Positions 1 through 8,721 are shown, counted from the stretch's first letter. The stretch is 13,644 bases of DNA from Wuchereria bancrofti (GCA_005281725.1 SSBO01000012.1:14475501-14489144), one strand, 5' to 3'. Translations and numbers: made by a program. Notes: generated by a model from the letters alone, not told the origin.

Positions 1-188
1 CATACGTGGTGATAATTAATTATGCTTGCTAATTAATCATTACATGATGAGAATAAGTGATAAAAATCAAATCAATTACTGGAAGACATGGAAATATCTT
101 TTTCTTGCAATTAGCATTTTTATTCTTTTCACTTTTGTGTCTTCTATTTGTTGATTTATTGTTGCTACAGCATACTCGAAATTTGTAG
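1..188 (+). other. intron/upstream sequence of the TSP1 gene
   Basis: AT-rich sequence ending in a splice acceptor, TTTGTAG, at 182-188. An earlier acceptor, GCTACAG at 164-170, would put an in-frame TAG (186-188) before the TSP1 codons, so the later one is preferred. No exon can be supported inside 1-170. The remaining 5' exons, including the expected signal peptide, must lie before the window. Confidence 0.55.
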
Positions 189-1407
189 GAAACTGCGGTA
201 TGCCTAGAACGATTATGCTGTGAATGGACCGCTTGGACAAGTTGGACACCGTGTAGCCATATGTGCGGTACCGGACGTAGCTCACGGACAAAAATGTGCT
301 TAAGACTTGGCTATGGTAAGTATTCATCGTTCTTAAATGTTGCAAACGAAGCTATCAATCAAATGATCGCACAGAATACGTACTATGCATACTGTAATCA
401 AAATACTGTGACTACAAGTTTACGACTATATTATGTATCATTTCTGTGTCTCTTTTTGCAGAACAGGATGATTCCAGCTGCACTGGTCAATGTTACGGTG
501 ATTCTCGTGAGGATAAGACTTGCAGTGAGCAAATATCTTGTGCAACACCTACCTATCCACCAATATGCGTTCGGGTAACCGGCTACACACCGGGTTTACC
601 TAGTACTGCTGTTGCACCTAGTCCAGATGGATCTTGTCCACCCGGTTATTTTCTTGCTCCGGGTGTACCTGGTTATATTCCTACATCTATTACACCTGGT
701 TATATTCCTATATCTATTACACCTGGTTATATTCCTGCATCTATTACATCCGGTTACACTCCTGGAATAAGTGCTTCTGGTTACGTTTCAGCACCTGATA
801 CACCAGATTACACTGTTACACCAACTGCTGCCGGTTACGTTCCTTCACCAAGTGTTCCTGGTTACTTTCCTCCACCTGCAACATCTGGTTACCCCGCTGC
901 ACCAGGAGTTTCTGGATATTTTTTTGTACCTGGCACGCCAGATTACGCTATTGCATCATATGTTCCTGGTTACGTTCCACTACCAAGTGCTGCTGGTTAC
1001 TTTCTTACACCTTCCGGTTACGCTATGCCAGCCGGTATATTTATCGAAGTTAGATGCCACTGGGCTGAATGGTACCAGTGGTCAGCATGCGAAAAAACGT
1101 GTTATCATCACGTCAAACGTCGAACCAGGTAAATTCACCCCAGAACCTCGCGCACCAGTTTTACATTTTATATATAACAGTTCTGTGTATATAAAAGAAA
1201 AGTAATCCATATCATTGATTTTAAAGTTTGAAATTCTCATGTTTTAAGAGTTGAAAAGTAAAACTTTTGGTTTGAAAAAATTTTGTGATTTTGGAATTCT
1301 GTGATCATTTTAGGCATTGCATCGGCGAAGATGAATGCATGTGTAGTGGTGATGCACAGGAAGAGATAAACTGCTTATTGCCACCGGAATGCAAAATTTT
1401 TTTTTAA
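189..1407 (+). CDS. TSP1-domain secreted protein with Gly-Tyr-Pro nonapeptide linker (3' exons only)
   Basis: The last three exons of a larger gene are 189-315, 462-1128 and 1314-1407 (stop TAA). The introns are 316-461 (GTAAGT...TTTGCAG) and 1129-1313 (GTAAAT...TTTTAG). Codon phases join exactly: one leftover base at 315 completes a Glu codon, and two leftover bases at 1127-1128 complete an Arg codon. Exon 1 encodes CCEWTAWTSWTPCS followed by MCGTGRSSRTKMC, a classic TSP1 start with three Trp and CGTG. The start of exon 2 supplies the remaining Cys (SSCTGQC, DKTCSEQISC). About 150 residues of Pro/Gly/Tyr linker follow. A second TSP1-like module (CHWAEWYQWSACEKTC, then RTRHCIGEDECMC, ending LLPPEC) runs across exons 2-3 but lacks the CGxG motif. 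TSP1 modules are extracellular adhesion and matrix-binding folds, so a secreted or matrix/cuticle protein is likely (inference). No membrane anchor follows the last Cys. The exact first base is uncertain; TAG at 205-207 is an alternative acceptor. Confidence 0.85.
644..1015 (+). repeat. 27-bp coding minisatellite (GY/DY nonapeptides)
   Basis: Thirteen complete 27-bp units run in register from 644 to 994, each encoding nine residues beginning GY or DY, for example GYIPTSITP, GYIPISITP, GYVPSPSVP, GYFPPPATS and GYVPLPSAA. A shortened 21-bp unit (GYFLTPS) follows at 995-1015, then GYAMPAG. Units 2-4 (671-751) are almost identical at DNA level and so are probably the most recent duplications; the others are diverged. 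Every unit keeps the frame and the Tyr. The composition suggests a flexible, disordered or elastic spacer between the two TSP1 modules. Confidence 0.92.
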
Positions 1408-1628
1408 ATTACGCAGCAACTATCAGTCTTGTTTTATTCTAGTTATTTTGTTTCCAAGACATTATAATTTTATACTTTTTTATCATAATTTAATTCATCA
1501 GCCCAACTAGCCGAGCATCTTCCGTTATTTCAATTATGCTTCCTCGCTTTTACATTTTACACAAATTTACCGATGGATAAATTTTTCAAATGATTGAAAT
1601 TCAAAGATGACTTAAAATTTTCATCCTG

Positions 1629-1720
1629 AATAAACCATTTTGTGCATATTTTGCAAAACCATATGAATTATTTGTAGTTTTTCGTTGTAGGAATAAATTT
1701 TCAACAGAGTTTTCAATAAA
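1629..1720 (+). terminator. polyadenylation signals of the TSP1 gene
   Basis: Three AATAAA hexamers lie at 1629-1634, 1692-1697 and 1715-1720, which are 222-308 bases after the stop codon at 1405-1407. The first is the simplest candidate for 3' end formation. In this AT-rich DNA the hexamer also arises by chance, so the choice is not fixed. Confidence 0.4.
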
Positions 1721-2051
1721 ATTGTTCTAAAAAAATGTAATTTGTCCTATTTTAAACTGCCAGCCAACTTTTTTTTCCAACTGCCGTATCTTTTCATTTC
1801 ATTGCCATATGTTTAAATTGTAAAAAGATCAAGAAATTTTGCTTCTCCATTATTCTTTTCTCTTCCCTTTTATAAATTTACTGCCATTATGTTTAATAAT
1901 AAAACTTTTTGGTGAAAATTTGGTTAGTCACAATATGAATAATGTAAAAATTTGAATGAAACTTTAATTTTGATTTATACCTACAGAACCATTACTTGTT
2001 ATTTACAATAATCTTTATATTAATTCTTTTTATCTTCTTTTCTATCTGCAG

Positions 2052-2201
2052 TATTCCAATTCAACAGAAACAACTTCGAAACAGAATCGAATCAATATCT
2101 CTGAAACTATTGTAGGGGAACGATGGGTTATTTTCACAAATCATTTCCACCAAATTAATGCGCTAAAGATTAATTCAAAGAAGTTACATTACAGAAATTA
2201 A
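2052..2201 (+). other. candidate unassigned exon after a strong acceptor
   Basis: A long pyrimidine-rich tract ending CTGCAG (acceptor AG at 2050-2051) precedes a frame open for 49 codons, starting YSNSTETTSKQNRI and stopping at TAA 2199-2201. There is no ATG in this frame before the stretch, so it could only be a downstream exon. Spliced from the donor at 1128 (two leftover bases), a different frame would be used instead, open for about 21 codons to a TAG. Either reading would give the TSP1 gene an alternative C-terminus lacking the last cysteines. No family is recognised and there is no transcript evidence, so this may be a chance match. Confidence 0.2.
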
Positions 2202-2904
2202 AACTGAACTAAAAATTTGACATTCTGTAATAGAAGTTAAGTACGAATCGTATATACTAATTAGAAGCTTCTCTTAAACAACAAAATTTTGAATTTCACA
2301 GGTTTATCTTTAGAAAGTAAGCTTAACTTGTCATATTTAATATAGACTGAAATTTAATAATGAAATAGCCAGTATCTTTTGATAACACCTGTAGGAAAAA
2401 ATAAATTATAATAATTTTCCCTTCTTTTCGTTAAGGGACAATTATCTATTTATGATTGTTTCCTACTTTAATTTATATTCTTACGTCTATTCTCGTCGCT
2501 CACGTTGTACTCTCAGTAGAACTGGTCGAACTGATTGTTTTTCTGCACCTTAAACTTGGGTAATTAAACCTTTATTTAACATAAAAAACAAATCAACATC
2601 ATAATAGCGCACTATACATATCGCACAGATGCTACACAGTTATAAAACGCTAAACATTACCACAGAGCTGAAACTCCAACCACACTATAAATACACAATT
2701 GTAAAAAATGATTAATTGCAATTAAGAGATGGTGTTGGAGTTAATTGAGACTAAAGATCATAAAATGTGAATTTGGGAAGAAAGGAGATTTGTTTAAGCA
2801 TAGATATCTCTTGTTACAATAGTCTATTACATGCATTTAATTCTCATGTATCTTATGCAATATAATGTGTGTAAAGCGAGGTTAATTTATGAACAAAGAG
2901 ATTC

Positions 2905-3173
2905 TCATTTACTGCTTCTCCTCACTTTCCAGCTACACCGTTTGTAACAAAGGGTTATCTGTTTATCAGTTAAAATCCTATGCACGCGTCGTCCTGTTGG
3001 TGTCCTAAGACCACTGTCCCGCAATTCGTTGTAATATCCATAAAAAGAAATTGCCCTGCTATACCGCTTAGAATGGCCCTTTGTTGAGGCCAAATATCCA
3101 CATCGTTAAATTGCATTTTTATCATCTGGTTGTCTGTTAGTTTGACTCCTTTGTTAGCGCCCTCCTTTTTTTC
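2905..3173 (-). pseudogene. GC-richer island with two overlapping open frames, unrecognised
   Basis: This stretch is visibly richer in G+C than its surroundings. On the minus strand one frame is open from 3173 to a TAA at 2970-2972 (67 codons, including KLTDNQMIKMQFNDVDIWPQ). A second overlapping frame is open from about 3105 to a stop at 2905 (including LRTPTGRRVHRILTDKQ and CYKRCSWKVRRSSK). One frameshift in the overlap would make a single longer frame, which fits an old coding relic, perhaps a gene fragment or a mobile-element piece. It lies about 350 bases beyond the 3' end of the LINE relic, on the same strand, but I see no reverse-transcriptase motif in it. Function unknown. Confidence 0.25.
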
Positions 3174-3524
3174 TTAGTTACTGTATTAATACTTTCGGCC
3201 TATTTGCCGACAACACCTTTTGTCACAAAATACTTCATGTTTTATGATGATGCATCTTACTTCTTTCAAAACTTTTCTTTAAGCCTACTTAGAGATGAAA
3301 ATTGCAACCTACAAAATAATAACGGTTAGTTAAATTGATAGAAATATGATGGTTTCCAACACATATTATTGCTATGATCGAAATGGCATTATTGCGAAGA
3401 TTGTAATTACTTTCATATTAATTACAATTTAACTTTATAGCTTGTAGCTTCAACTTTTTTTTTTGTACTCACAAGATATTCTGTATCAATGTCTTGAAAT
3501 CACACTTTCATCATTTAAATTTTG

Positions 3525-3984
3525 GTTTTAAAAAAAGAAATTCTCAACTGTGACAGATTGGCTTCGAAAGATTTCCGAAGTGATTTACCGAGACCTACTA
3601 CAGACGCATTGGCAGCTGAAAAAAATCAGTGTGGGGATGTACATAAGTTATTTGGAATGTACCTAATAAGTTATGTTTCTTATGGTTTCTTAAGTTGTTT
3701 TTTTTTTTCCATCAGAGAAGTTCTGCATGTGTTGTCAAAGATGACAGTGACGTTATGGATGGCACATTTCCAATTTAAAGAAGGATCACTGATCGTAGTT
3801 AAAATGTCTAAGGCTAACAAATTGTTCCAGATGGTTCTTGTGTTTCTTTTTCATGGTTTTAGGGAGGCAATAATCTCCCATCCTCAAGACATGACCTGCA
3901 CAACACTGTAGTAGCATGGCTTTAATATTGGTGACACCTGCTTATTTGAGGACATTATTATGAAACAAAAATTAAAGTGGTTTT
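3525..3984 (-). pseudogene. LINE C-terminal region relic
   Basis: From 3935 to about 3790 the minus strand reads VTNIKAMLLQCCAGHVLRMG and then DYCLPKTMKKKHKNHLEQFV, equivalent to the conserved LRWxGHVxRMxDxRLPK block found after the RT in this LINE type. A further block around 3660-3780 (IFDNTCRTSLMEKKNN) resembles the Lys/Arg-rich stretch that normally precedes a terminal Cys-His finger. The finger itself is degraded; only CQCVCSRSR near 3590-3620 hints at it. The plus strand is open across 3522-3911, but that frame is antisense to these motifs and is not a gene. Confidence 0.7.
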
Positions 3985-4860
3985 TCCAAAATGCGTAACG
4001 TTGATGAAATTGTTTACGGAGTGAAGCTAAGGTATTTATTCAGGTCCACATAGAATAAACAATAGCTCTGTTAAACACTCTTAGGGTTTTTCTTTAGTGT
4101 TCCATATTTTTTATGTGTTTCGAGTGAGTGTTCTTTGTGCCTTTGCTACTCTGTCCTCAATCTCTCTGTCGGTCTTGGCATCCTTTGATATTCGAGGGAA
4201 TGATGCTTCGTAAGTTGTTGGATTGATGTAAGCTTAGATGAGGTGTCAGAGAGATGGTAATCTACCTGTGCAAGGGTTATTACAGAACTTTAGTTTTCTT
4301 CAAACTGAGTTCAATCCAAAAAACTCTGCAAAGAAGGCAATGAGGAAGTATCATCTGGAAAAAGCAATTCTCGGACAAGTGATGAGAGTTTGGTTTCTGT
4401 TTTCAATTGGCTAACATTGATTGAATAATAGATTCCCGTCGGTACAATATCGAATGTAAATACCTTCTTCTTCACTGAGGCTTGCCCTTACTCCTTCGTG
4501 CTGAATAATGAATAATGTGAATAGAACTGATGCAAGAATACAACCTAGTCTCATGTCGTTGATTGTCGGGAATGAATTTTCATATCTAACCTAACCACAG
4601 TGATCCTCATTCAACAGGGTAATCATTCTGGGAGGAACAGCCTAATCGTTGCAAGACTTACCATAAGCCTTTCCTGCTCACGGTGTCAAGTACTTGATAA
4701 GCCAATAAATATCACATGGAGTCCTTTGTTCTGTTTCTTACACTTTTCTCGTATTTGTCTGAGAACTTCCATTAGCACTACGTTTGCTGTCAAGTGGAAC
4801 TGTTTCTTATGTTTTCTAGCAAGAATTTTGTTGAATGCAAAATGATACCTCGGTAGTTTC
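3985..4860 (-). pseudogene. LINE reverse-transcriptase domain relic
   Basis: RT landmarks appear in order on the minus strand: NYRGI (4844-4858), KILAR, RQIREKCKKQNKGLHVIFIG with a stop after SST at 4686, then in the next frame DTVSRKGLW (4661-4687) followed by a TAA. MRLGCILASVLFTLF (about 4509-4553) equals the usual VRQGCVLAPxLF block. LFPDD has the two catalytic Asp at 4350-4355, with Ala replaced by Pro. GLSLKKTKVL lies near 4283-4311. The thumb-like DAKTDREIEDRVAKAQ is at 4141-4182, and LRKQFHQRYAF lies near 3990-4027. A segment of perhaps 15 residues appears deleted between KILAR and the RQ-EKC block. Multiple stops make it non-functional. Confidence 0.85.
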
Positions 4861-4884
4861 TTCTTTTCTCTACACAAAGTGACG

Positions 4885-5465
4885 ATGGTTGCGAACGTAT
4901 TTTGACATAGTCGGTGAGATGTCATCCAGGTCCTTTTCATCTGTCGAAAGATAGTGGTTGTGATTATGAGTTGCTCTTCTAACACAAGCAGACATTGCTG
5001 CGTTTGCCTAGTACTCCTTTTCAGGTTTCTGAGTTCTTTCCTGCGCTGGCATTGACTCACCAAGGATTATGACCTTGGTATCATCTACAGGAACTTCTCG
5101 AATGAAGGAAGTGGTGATGTAGAATTTGGTTTTTTCTGCTGGATCAGCTTGAAGAGGTAGTGCTGAAAAGGACAGTATTATTGTGCAATGGAAGGTGTAG
5201 GGAGATAATATGATCGAATAACCTGCTGGTAAGATAACAAGTTTACAGGCGATTAATATGAGGTCAATTTCTGAATGGAAATATTCGGTTTTCAGTTTAT
5301 CTGACCAGAAGTATGTGTAAGGCGACACCATTTTCTTTAAGATTTCCTTATTCATGTAGACGAAGTAGACGAATTTCACTAATGGCGTTGTTGAGTTGTG
5401 ACAATTCGCGGGTAGTTAGAGAAGACAACGTGGTACCAAACATGGTTCTGATGGAAGAGTCAATT
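4885..5465 (-). pseudogene. LINE AP-endonuclease domain relic
   Basis: The minus-strand fragments fit an apurinic-endonuclease-like LINE domain, which nicks target DNA in active elements. The start resembles WNVRTM: SIRTMFG near 5440, then LTTRELSQLNNAISEIR. After a frame change comes VSPYTYFWSDKLKTEYF near 5280-5328, then ADPAEKTKFY and VPVDDTKVIILGES (5055-5090). The last piece is the normal GDFNA motif, disrupted by a frame break at about 5050-5060. The domain continues in another frame with LEEQLIITTTIFRQMKRTWM (4920-4980) and HLTDYV. With motif residues lost and at least three frame changes, it cannot encode an enzyme. Confidence 0.75.
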
Positions 5466-5982
5466 TGAATGTGCTTTTGGAGGCAGGTGTTTGCCTTTGT
5501 TTCTTTTTTCTTTTTTTGACTTATCTGAATGTTCATTATGTTATCGTATTTTTACGCCACTCTTCTTGATCCATTCTTTTTAACTAGTTCGAGAATTCCT
5601 TCTTTTCTAGCGGTGAACTCTAAATCGAATCCGCTTCTTATGATCCTTGTTTTGTTGATCAGTTGCTGTAATTCTATGATTTTTCAGTCGGCGTTCTACC
5701 TTAATCCTTGCTTGAACTTCAGCGTGTCGTTTCACGATTGGTTAATCCTACTTGTTTACAATCGAAACGTATCTGTGTAGTACATATTTATTCCGATTTA
5801 TTGACCTCCTTAAAGCTATCCAAATTCGCAAAACCCAAATCATTACAGATGAGCTTCAAATTTCTTTTTTTGAAACGATTGCGACATCGAACTGCGGATT
5901 TATTGAACCATATTTAATGGATGATGACATCATTGTTGATACGGAAATCAATATCAAGATGGAATTCGGAAGCAAACATTGA
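5466..5982. other. flank upstream of the LINE; weak open frames on both strands
   Basis: No gene is supported. The plus strand carries a 76-codon frame (5752-5982) whose second half, after an acceptor-like TTACAG at 5844-5849, reads ELQISFFETIATSNCGF and EPYLMDDDIIVDTEI. The minus strand carries a 43-codon stretch around 5560-5690, including KIIELQQLINKTRI and LEFTARKEGILELVKK. Both look more protein-like than random AT DNA, but no family is recognised. The minus stretch could belong to the 5' part of the LINE or to another relic. Confidence 0.25.
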
Positions 5983-6099
5983 CAAGTTAGTTAATTACCG
6001 AGGACAAAAATAATAAAGAAAGGTCCAATCATAAAAACACCAAATCCCAGTCGACTGGTACAAAGCACCATTACGGCATCAATCGCATTGATCGCTATT

Positions 6100-6131
6100 A
6101 AGATAAAAATTGAATTAATTCAATCTATCTT
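6100..6131. repeat. short palindrome
   Basis: A perfect 16-base palindrome (ATTGAATTAATTCAAT, 6109-6124) is flanked by matching outer arms AAGATA (6100-6105) and TATCTT (6126-6131). It could form a small cruciform or stem. Palindromes of this size are expected now and then in AT-rich DNA; no function is claimed. Confidence 0.6.
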
Positions 6132-6330
6132 CTGGCCATCATATTTTAAAGCCTTCGATCAAAGAGAAATTTCGAATACTTCGGTGGAAATAATCTAAGT
6201 CTTCTCACCAGAAACAGAAAAACAAGAAATAACTATCAAATGAAATTCTCTTCGCTATACTCCCGAAATCTTAATTTTCTTCCCTCGTGAATGTCCGAAA
6301 TAATTTTACAGCATACATGTATCCTCATAT

Positions 6331-6390
6331 GATATTCAGAAATAGTTGAAATAAGAAAATGATACTCAGAAGTGGTTGAAATAAGAAAAC
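6331..6390 (+). repeat. 30-bp tandem duplication, diverged
   Basis: Two adjacent 30-bp units (6331-6360 and 6361-6390) differ at four positions, all of them transitions (T/C, A/G, A/G, T/C). The second unit runs into the left arm of the long inverted repeat, so the arm boundary cuts inside this duplication. Confidence 0.9.
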
Positions 6391-6950
6391 AAGTATTTGG
6401 GTAAAAGTAATAATCATAAATTTAGCTTCGAAGATTATAAATAAAATAATAAGTCGTTATCTAACGATATTTTTGGGATTAATTCGATCCAGTGAAGATG
6501 CTTATTTGTAATAGTTGAAAATGTTGTAAATATATTTAGGAAAATAGTGAGATTTCCAATTGTAAATTGTAGAAAATACATTATAATAAAATATATAAAT
6601 AAAATATTAGATAATGTGCATTACATAAAGTAAGTGCAAGTCAGTATTGATTAGCATTATGATTATGGGTGAGCAATTATTCATTTAGAGGTGTAATTAC
6701 TTCTGTGATAAATTATTACTACCAACATCAAAATTTTCTTTCTTTTGGCTTACAACAACTGTGCACCTCTTAATGGCTTCTCAATTCTAATCTGGATATT
6801 TTTAGAGTTTTATAAAGAATAAATGCTCCTTTAGTTATTCATCTGTTTTCAAAAAAAAAAGAGTGTTTATAAAGAAAAAAAAAGAAGCTAAATTTATGAT
6901 TATTACTTTTACCCAAATACTTGTTTTCTTATTTCAACCACTTCTGAGTA
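6363..6950. repeat. 67-bp perfect inverted repeat with 454-bp spacer
   Basis: The left arm 6363-6429 (begins TACTCAGAAGTGG, ends TTTAGCTTC) is the exact reverse complement of the right arm 6884-6950. Pairing stops at 6362/6951 and 6430/6883. The right arm sits between A runs (A-rich up to 6883 and again from 6951). The left arm begins inside a 30-bp tandem repeat unit. No target-site duplication is seen outside the arms. A transcript across it could fold into a long double-stranded stem. The spacer is AT-rich without coding sequence. Confidence 0.93.
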
Positions 6951-7028
6951 AAAAAAGATTTCATTAATTTATTCTGGCAAAACTTTCACTAAGGAAGTTC
7001 TCCCACAATAAGTGTGCAAGGATTCGGA

Positions 7029-7108
7029 ACTACCGTTATCACTGTTTTGTTATAGCTATCAAGTGCTGTTATCATTATTTTGTTATAACTATCAACTACC
7101 GTTATTAC
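7029..7108 (+). repeat. 33-bp tandem repeat, about 2.4 copies
   Basis: Units at 7029-7061 and 7062-7094 share the pattern GCTGTTATCA / TTTTGTTATAACTATCA with a few substitutions. A partial third unit (ACTACCGTTATTAC) follows at 7095-7108. The frames are not open across it, so it is a noncoding minisatellite. Confidence 0.85.
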
Positions 7109-8721
7109 ATCAAAACGAATAGCTATGTCTTGTGTGAAAGTATGTGTGAAACTATTATAATGCGATATATTTTCGAACTGAGTATTGTAGCTACAGTAAG
7201 ATGACTATGCAATTAGGAAGAGATTTATGAAAATGTGATGAATTATTAGTAACGAAAGGAGTAGTATTCATGACCTTATGAACCCATAATTATTGAGCAA
7301 CAAATCATATTCCATCACTTTTGATATTTTGATTCTTTCCTGATGAATTATTTCAAGTTTATTATTTCTTAACATTATGCTAATACATTCATTGCATCTT
7401 TTTTTCTTAACATATAAATATATTATCTTGTAAAATTAACAATAATTTAAGCACCTAAATGTTTAGTATTCAAATGCATTTTATGAAATCTTTTCTATCT
7501 ATTTCTTTGAATTAAGAAAAAGAGGGACGATATCAAAATCATGAAATCTGAAAATGATCCATGAAAGTTTATCAATTAGGTAATAAAAACTATAACCATA
7601 TATTTGATTACATTGCCAGGCAATTTTAAATCATCAATACGGCAGAAAGAATAATCAAATATAAACTGATTAAATGGCTACCAAATACAATTTATAAAAA
7701 TTTTCATTAAAGCTAGTAGTTATTTTTAACTGCTGTCTGATTACGGTGATTTATCAAACAGCAAACATTTATCCATTTCAGTAACAGAACACATATACAC
7801 TTTTTGTACAAGGCAATCCATACTGTGTTATCACTTATCTTTAAAAATGATAACATTCAAGGAAAATTACAAATAATATTTACAAAGGAAAAAGAATAAC
7901 AACACACATTAAAAACGAATCAAAGAGAGAGGAAATGGTAATTTGTTGAGAAAATACCAATCTCCTCCTTATCTTTTTTTTTTCGTCTAATTACTGTAGA
8001 TATGTGTCGGACGTTTGTGCCTTTTGACCAAGTACCTTTTTTTTTAAAGTTTCATCATTTACTAAGCAAGGAATGATTGAAAGCTATGGAACCCAGTTTG
8101 AAACAAATCATACTTAATGAACTATAAATAACTGACGATATTATTTGTTCAAGTGAAATAAATCAGAAAATCCATTTAAATCGATAATTTATTAGTATTT
8201 GAATGTGTTCCATTTTACAACTAATCCAATTAATCTATTTCAGAATAATAAGCTTATTTTACTAACCGCCCTATACATTAGCAGGATTATTAAGAAAATA
8301 GAAAGAAGTTAGCTATTTTACTAATAGCTGTAATATTACATAAGACATTCCGTAAAATGAGCTAAGTTTTTGCCTTTTCTGTTAGAATCTGTAGAGCAAG
8401 ATATTATAGTAAAATATGGATTGAGGTCTGATGCTTTATTATCAAACAATGAACAATGAAAGATCATTGAAGTAATTTGCAATCAATGCGGAAAGCATCG
8501 AAAAGCTTCATTAAATTTATGCAAAAAATCACTACTCATTGCCATATAACGCAATTGAAAATCCTTTTTCAAATCAGGCCTAAAAGAATGTATGAATGTA
8601 ACTTGGTGACAGGGAGTTTCTTTTTGTAAATTTGTTGATTACATTTTTGGTAAAAAATTGTATTTTATCATTTTTCTTCACTTTATTGGAAAAAAAATTG
8701 TGTTCTATTATTTTTCTTAAC

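Larger units (their letters stand above)
1408..2904. other. 3' flank/intergenic, AT-rich
   Basis: This contains the 3' untranslated region of the TSP1 gene and then AT-rich DNA with homopolymer runs. The only internal structure worth noting is the strong acceptor at 2051 with the open frame described separately, followed by an AATAAA at 2400-2405. No tRNA-like or other RNA structure was seen. Confidence 0.6.
3525..5465 (-). mobile_element. decayed non-LTR retrotransposon (LINE), EN-RT type
   Basis: Reading the minus strand from 5465 downward, domains appear in canonical LINE order: AP-type endonuclease, reverse transcriptase, then the C-terminal region. Every frame is interrupted by stops or frameshifts, so the copy is dead. 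About 2 kb remains of what is normally a product of roughly 1,000 residues. The part between endonuclease and RT is missing: the HLTDYV end of the endonuclease (about 4890-4912) is followed almost directly by NYRGI (4844-4858). The style (YTFFW-like, RQ-EKC, DTVSRxGLW) matches a widespread helminth/vertebrate LINE type. I do not assign a clade. The 5' end and target-site duplications could not be fixed. Confidence 0.85.

Noticed and set aside
76..345. 89-codon minus frame
   Set aside because: Antisense to the TSP1 exon 189-315 and its introns; no motif.
446..461. MSLFA as the start of the TSP1 protein
   Set aside because: These codons lie in the intron before the TTTGCAG acceptor at 461. The TSP1 module begins in the upstream exon and joins in phase.
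771..1205. 144-codon plus frame over the minisatellite (Leu/His/Gln-rich)
   Set aside because: It is a shifted-frame reading of the 27-bp repeat. A periodic sequence lacking stops in one frame often lacks them in another, and splice phases and TSP1 cysteines fix the true frame.
3522..3911. 129-codon plus frame
   Set aside because: Antisense to the conserved GHVLRM block of the LINE relic.
4600..4845. 81-codon plus frame
   Set aside because: Antisense to the RT region of the LINE relic.
6363..6950. MITE or other DNA transposon with terminal inverted repeats
   Set aside because: Not preferred: no target-site duplication, and the left arm boundary lies within an older tandem repeat unit. A genome-wide copy search could revive it.
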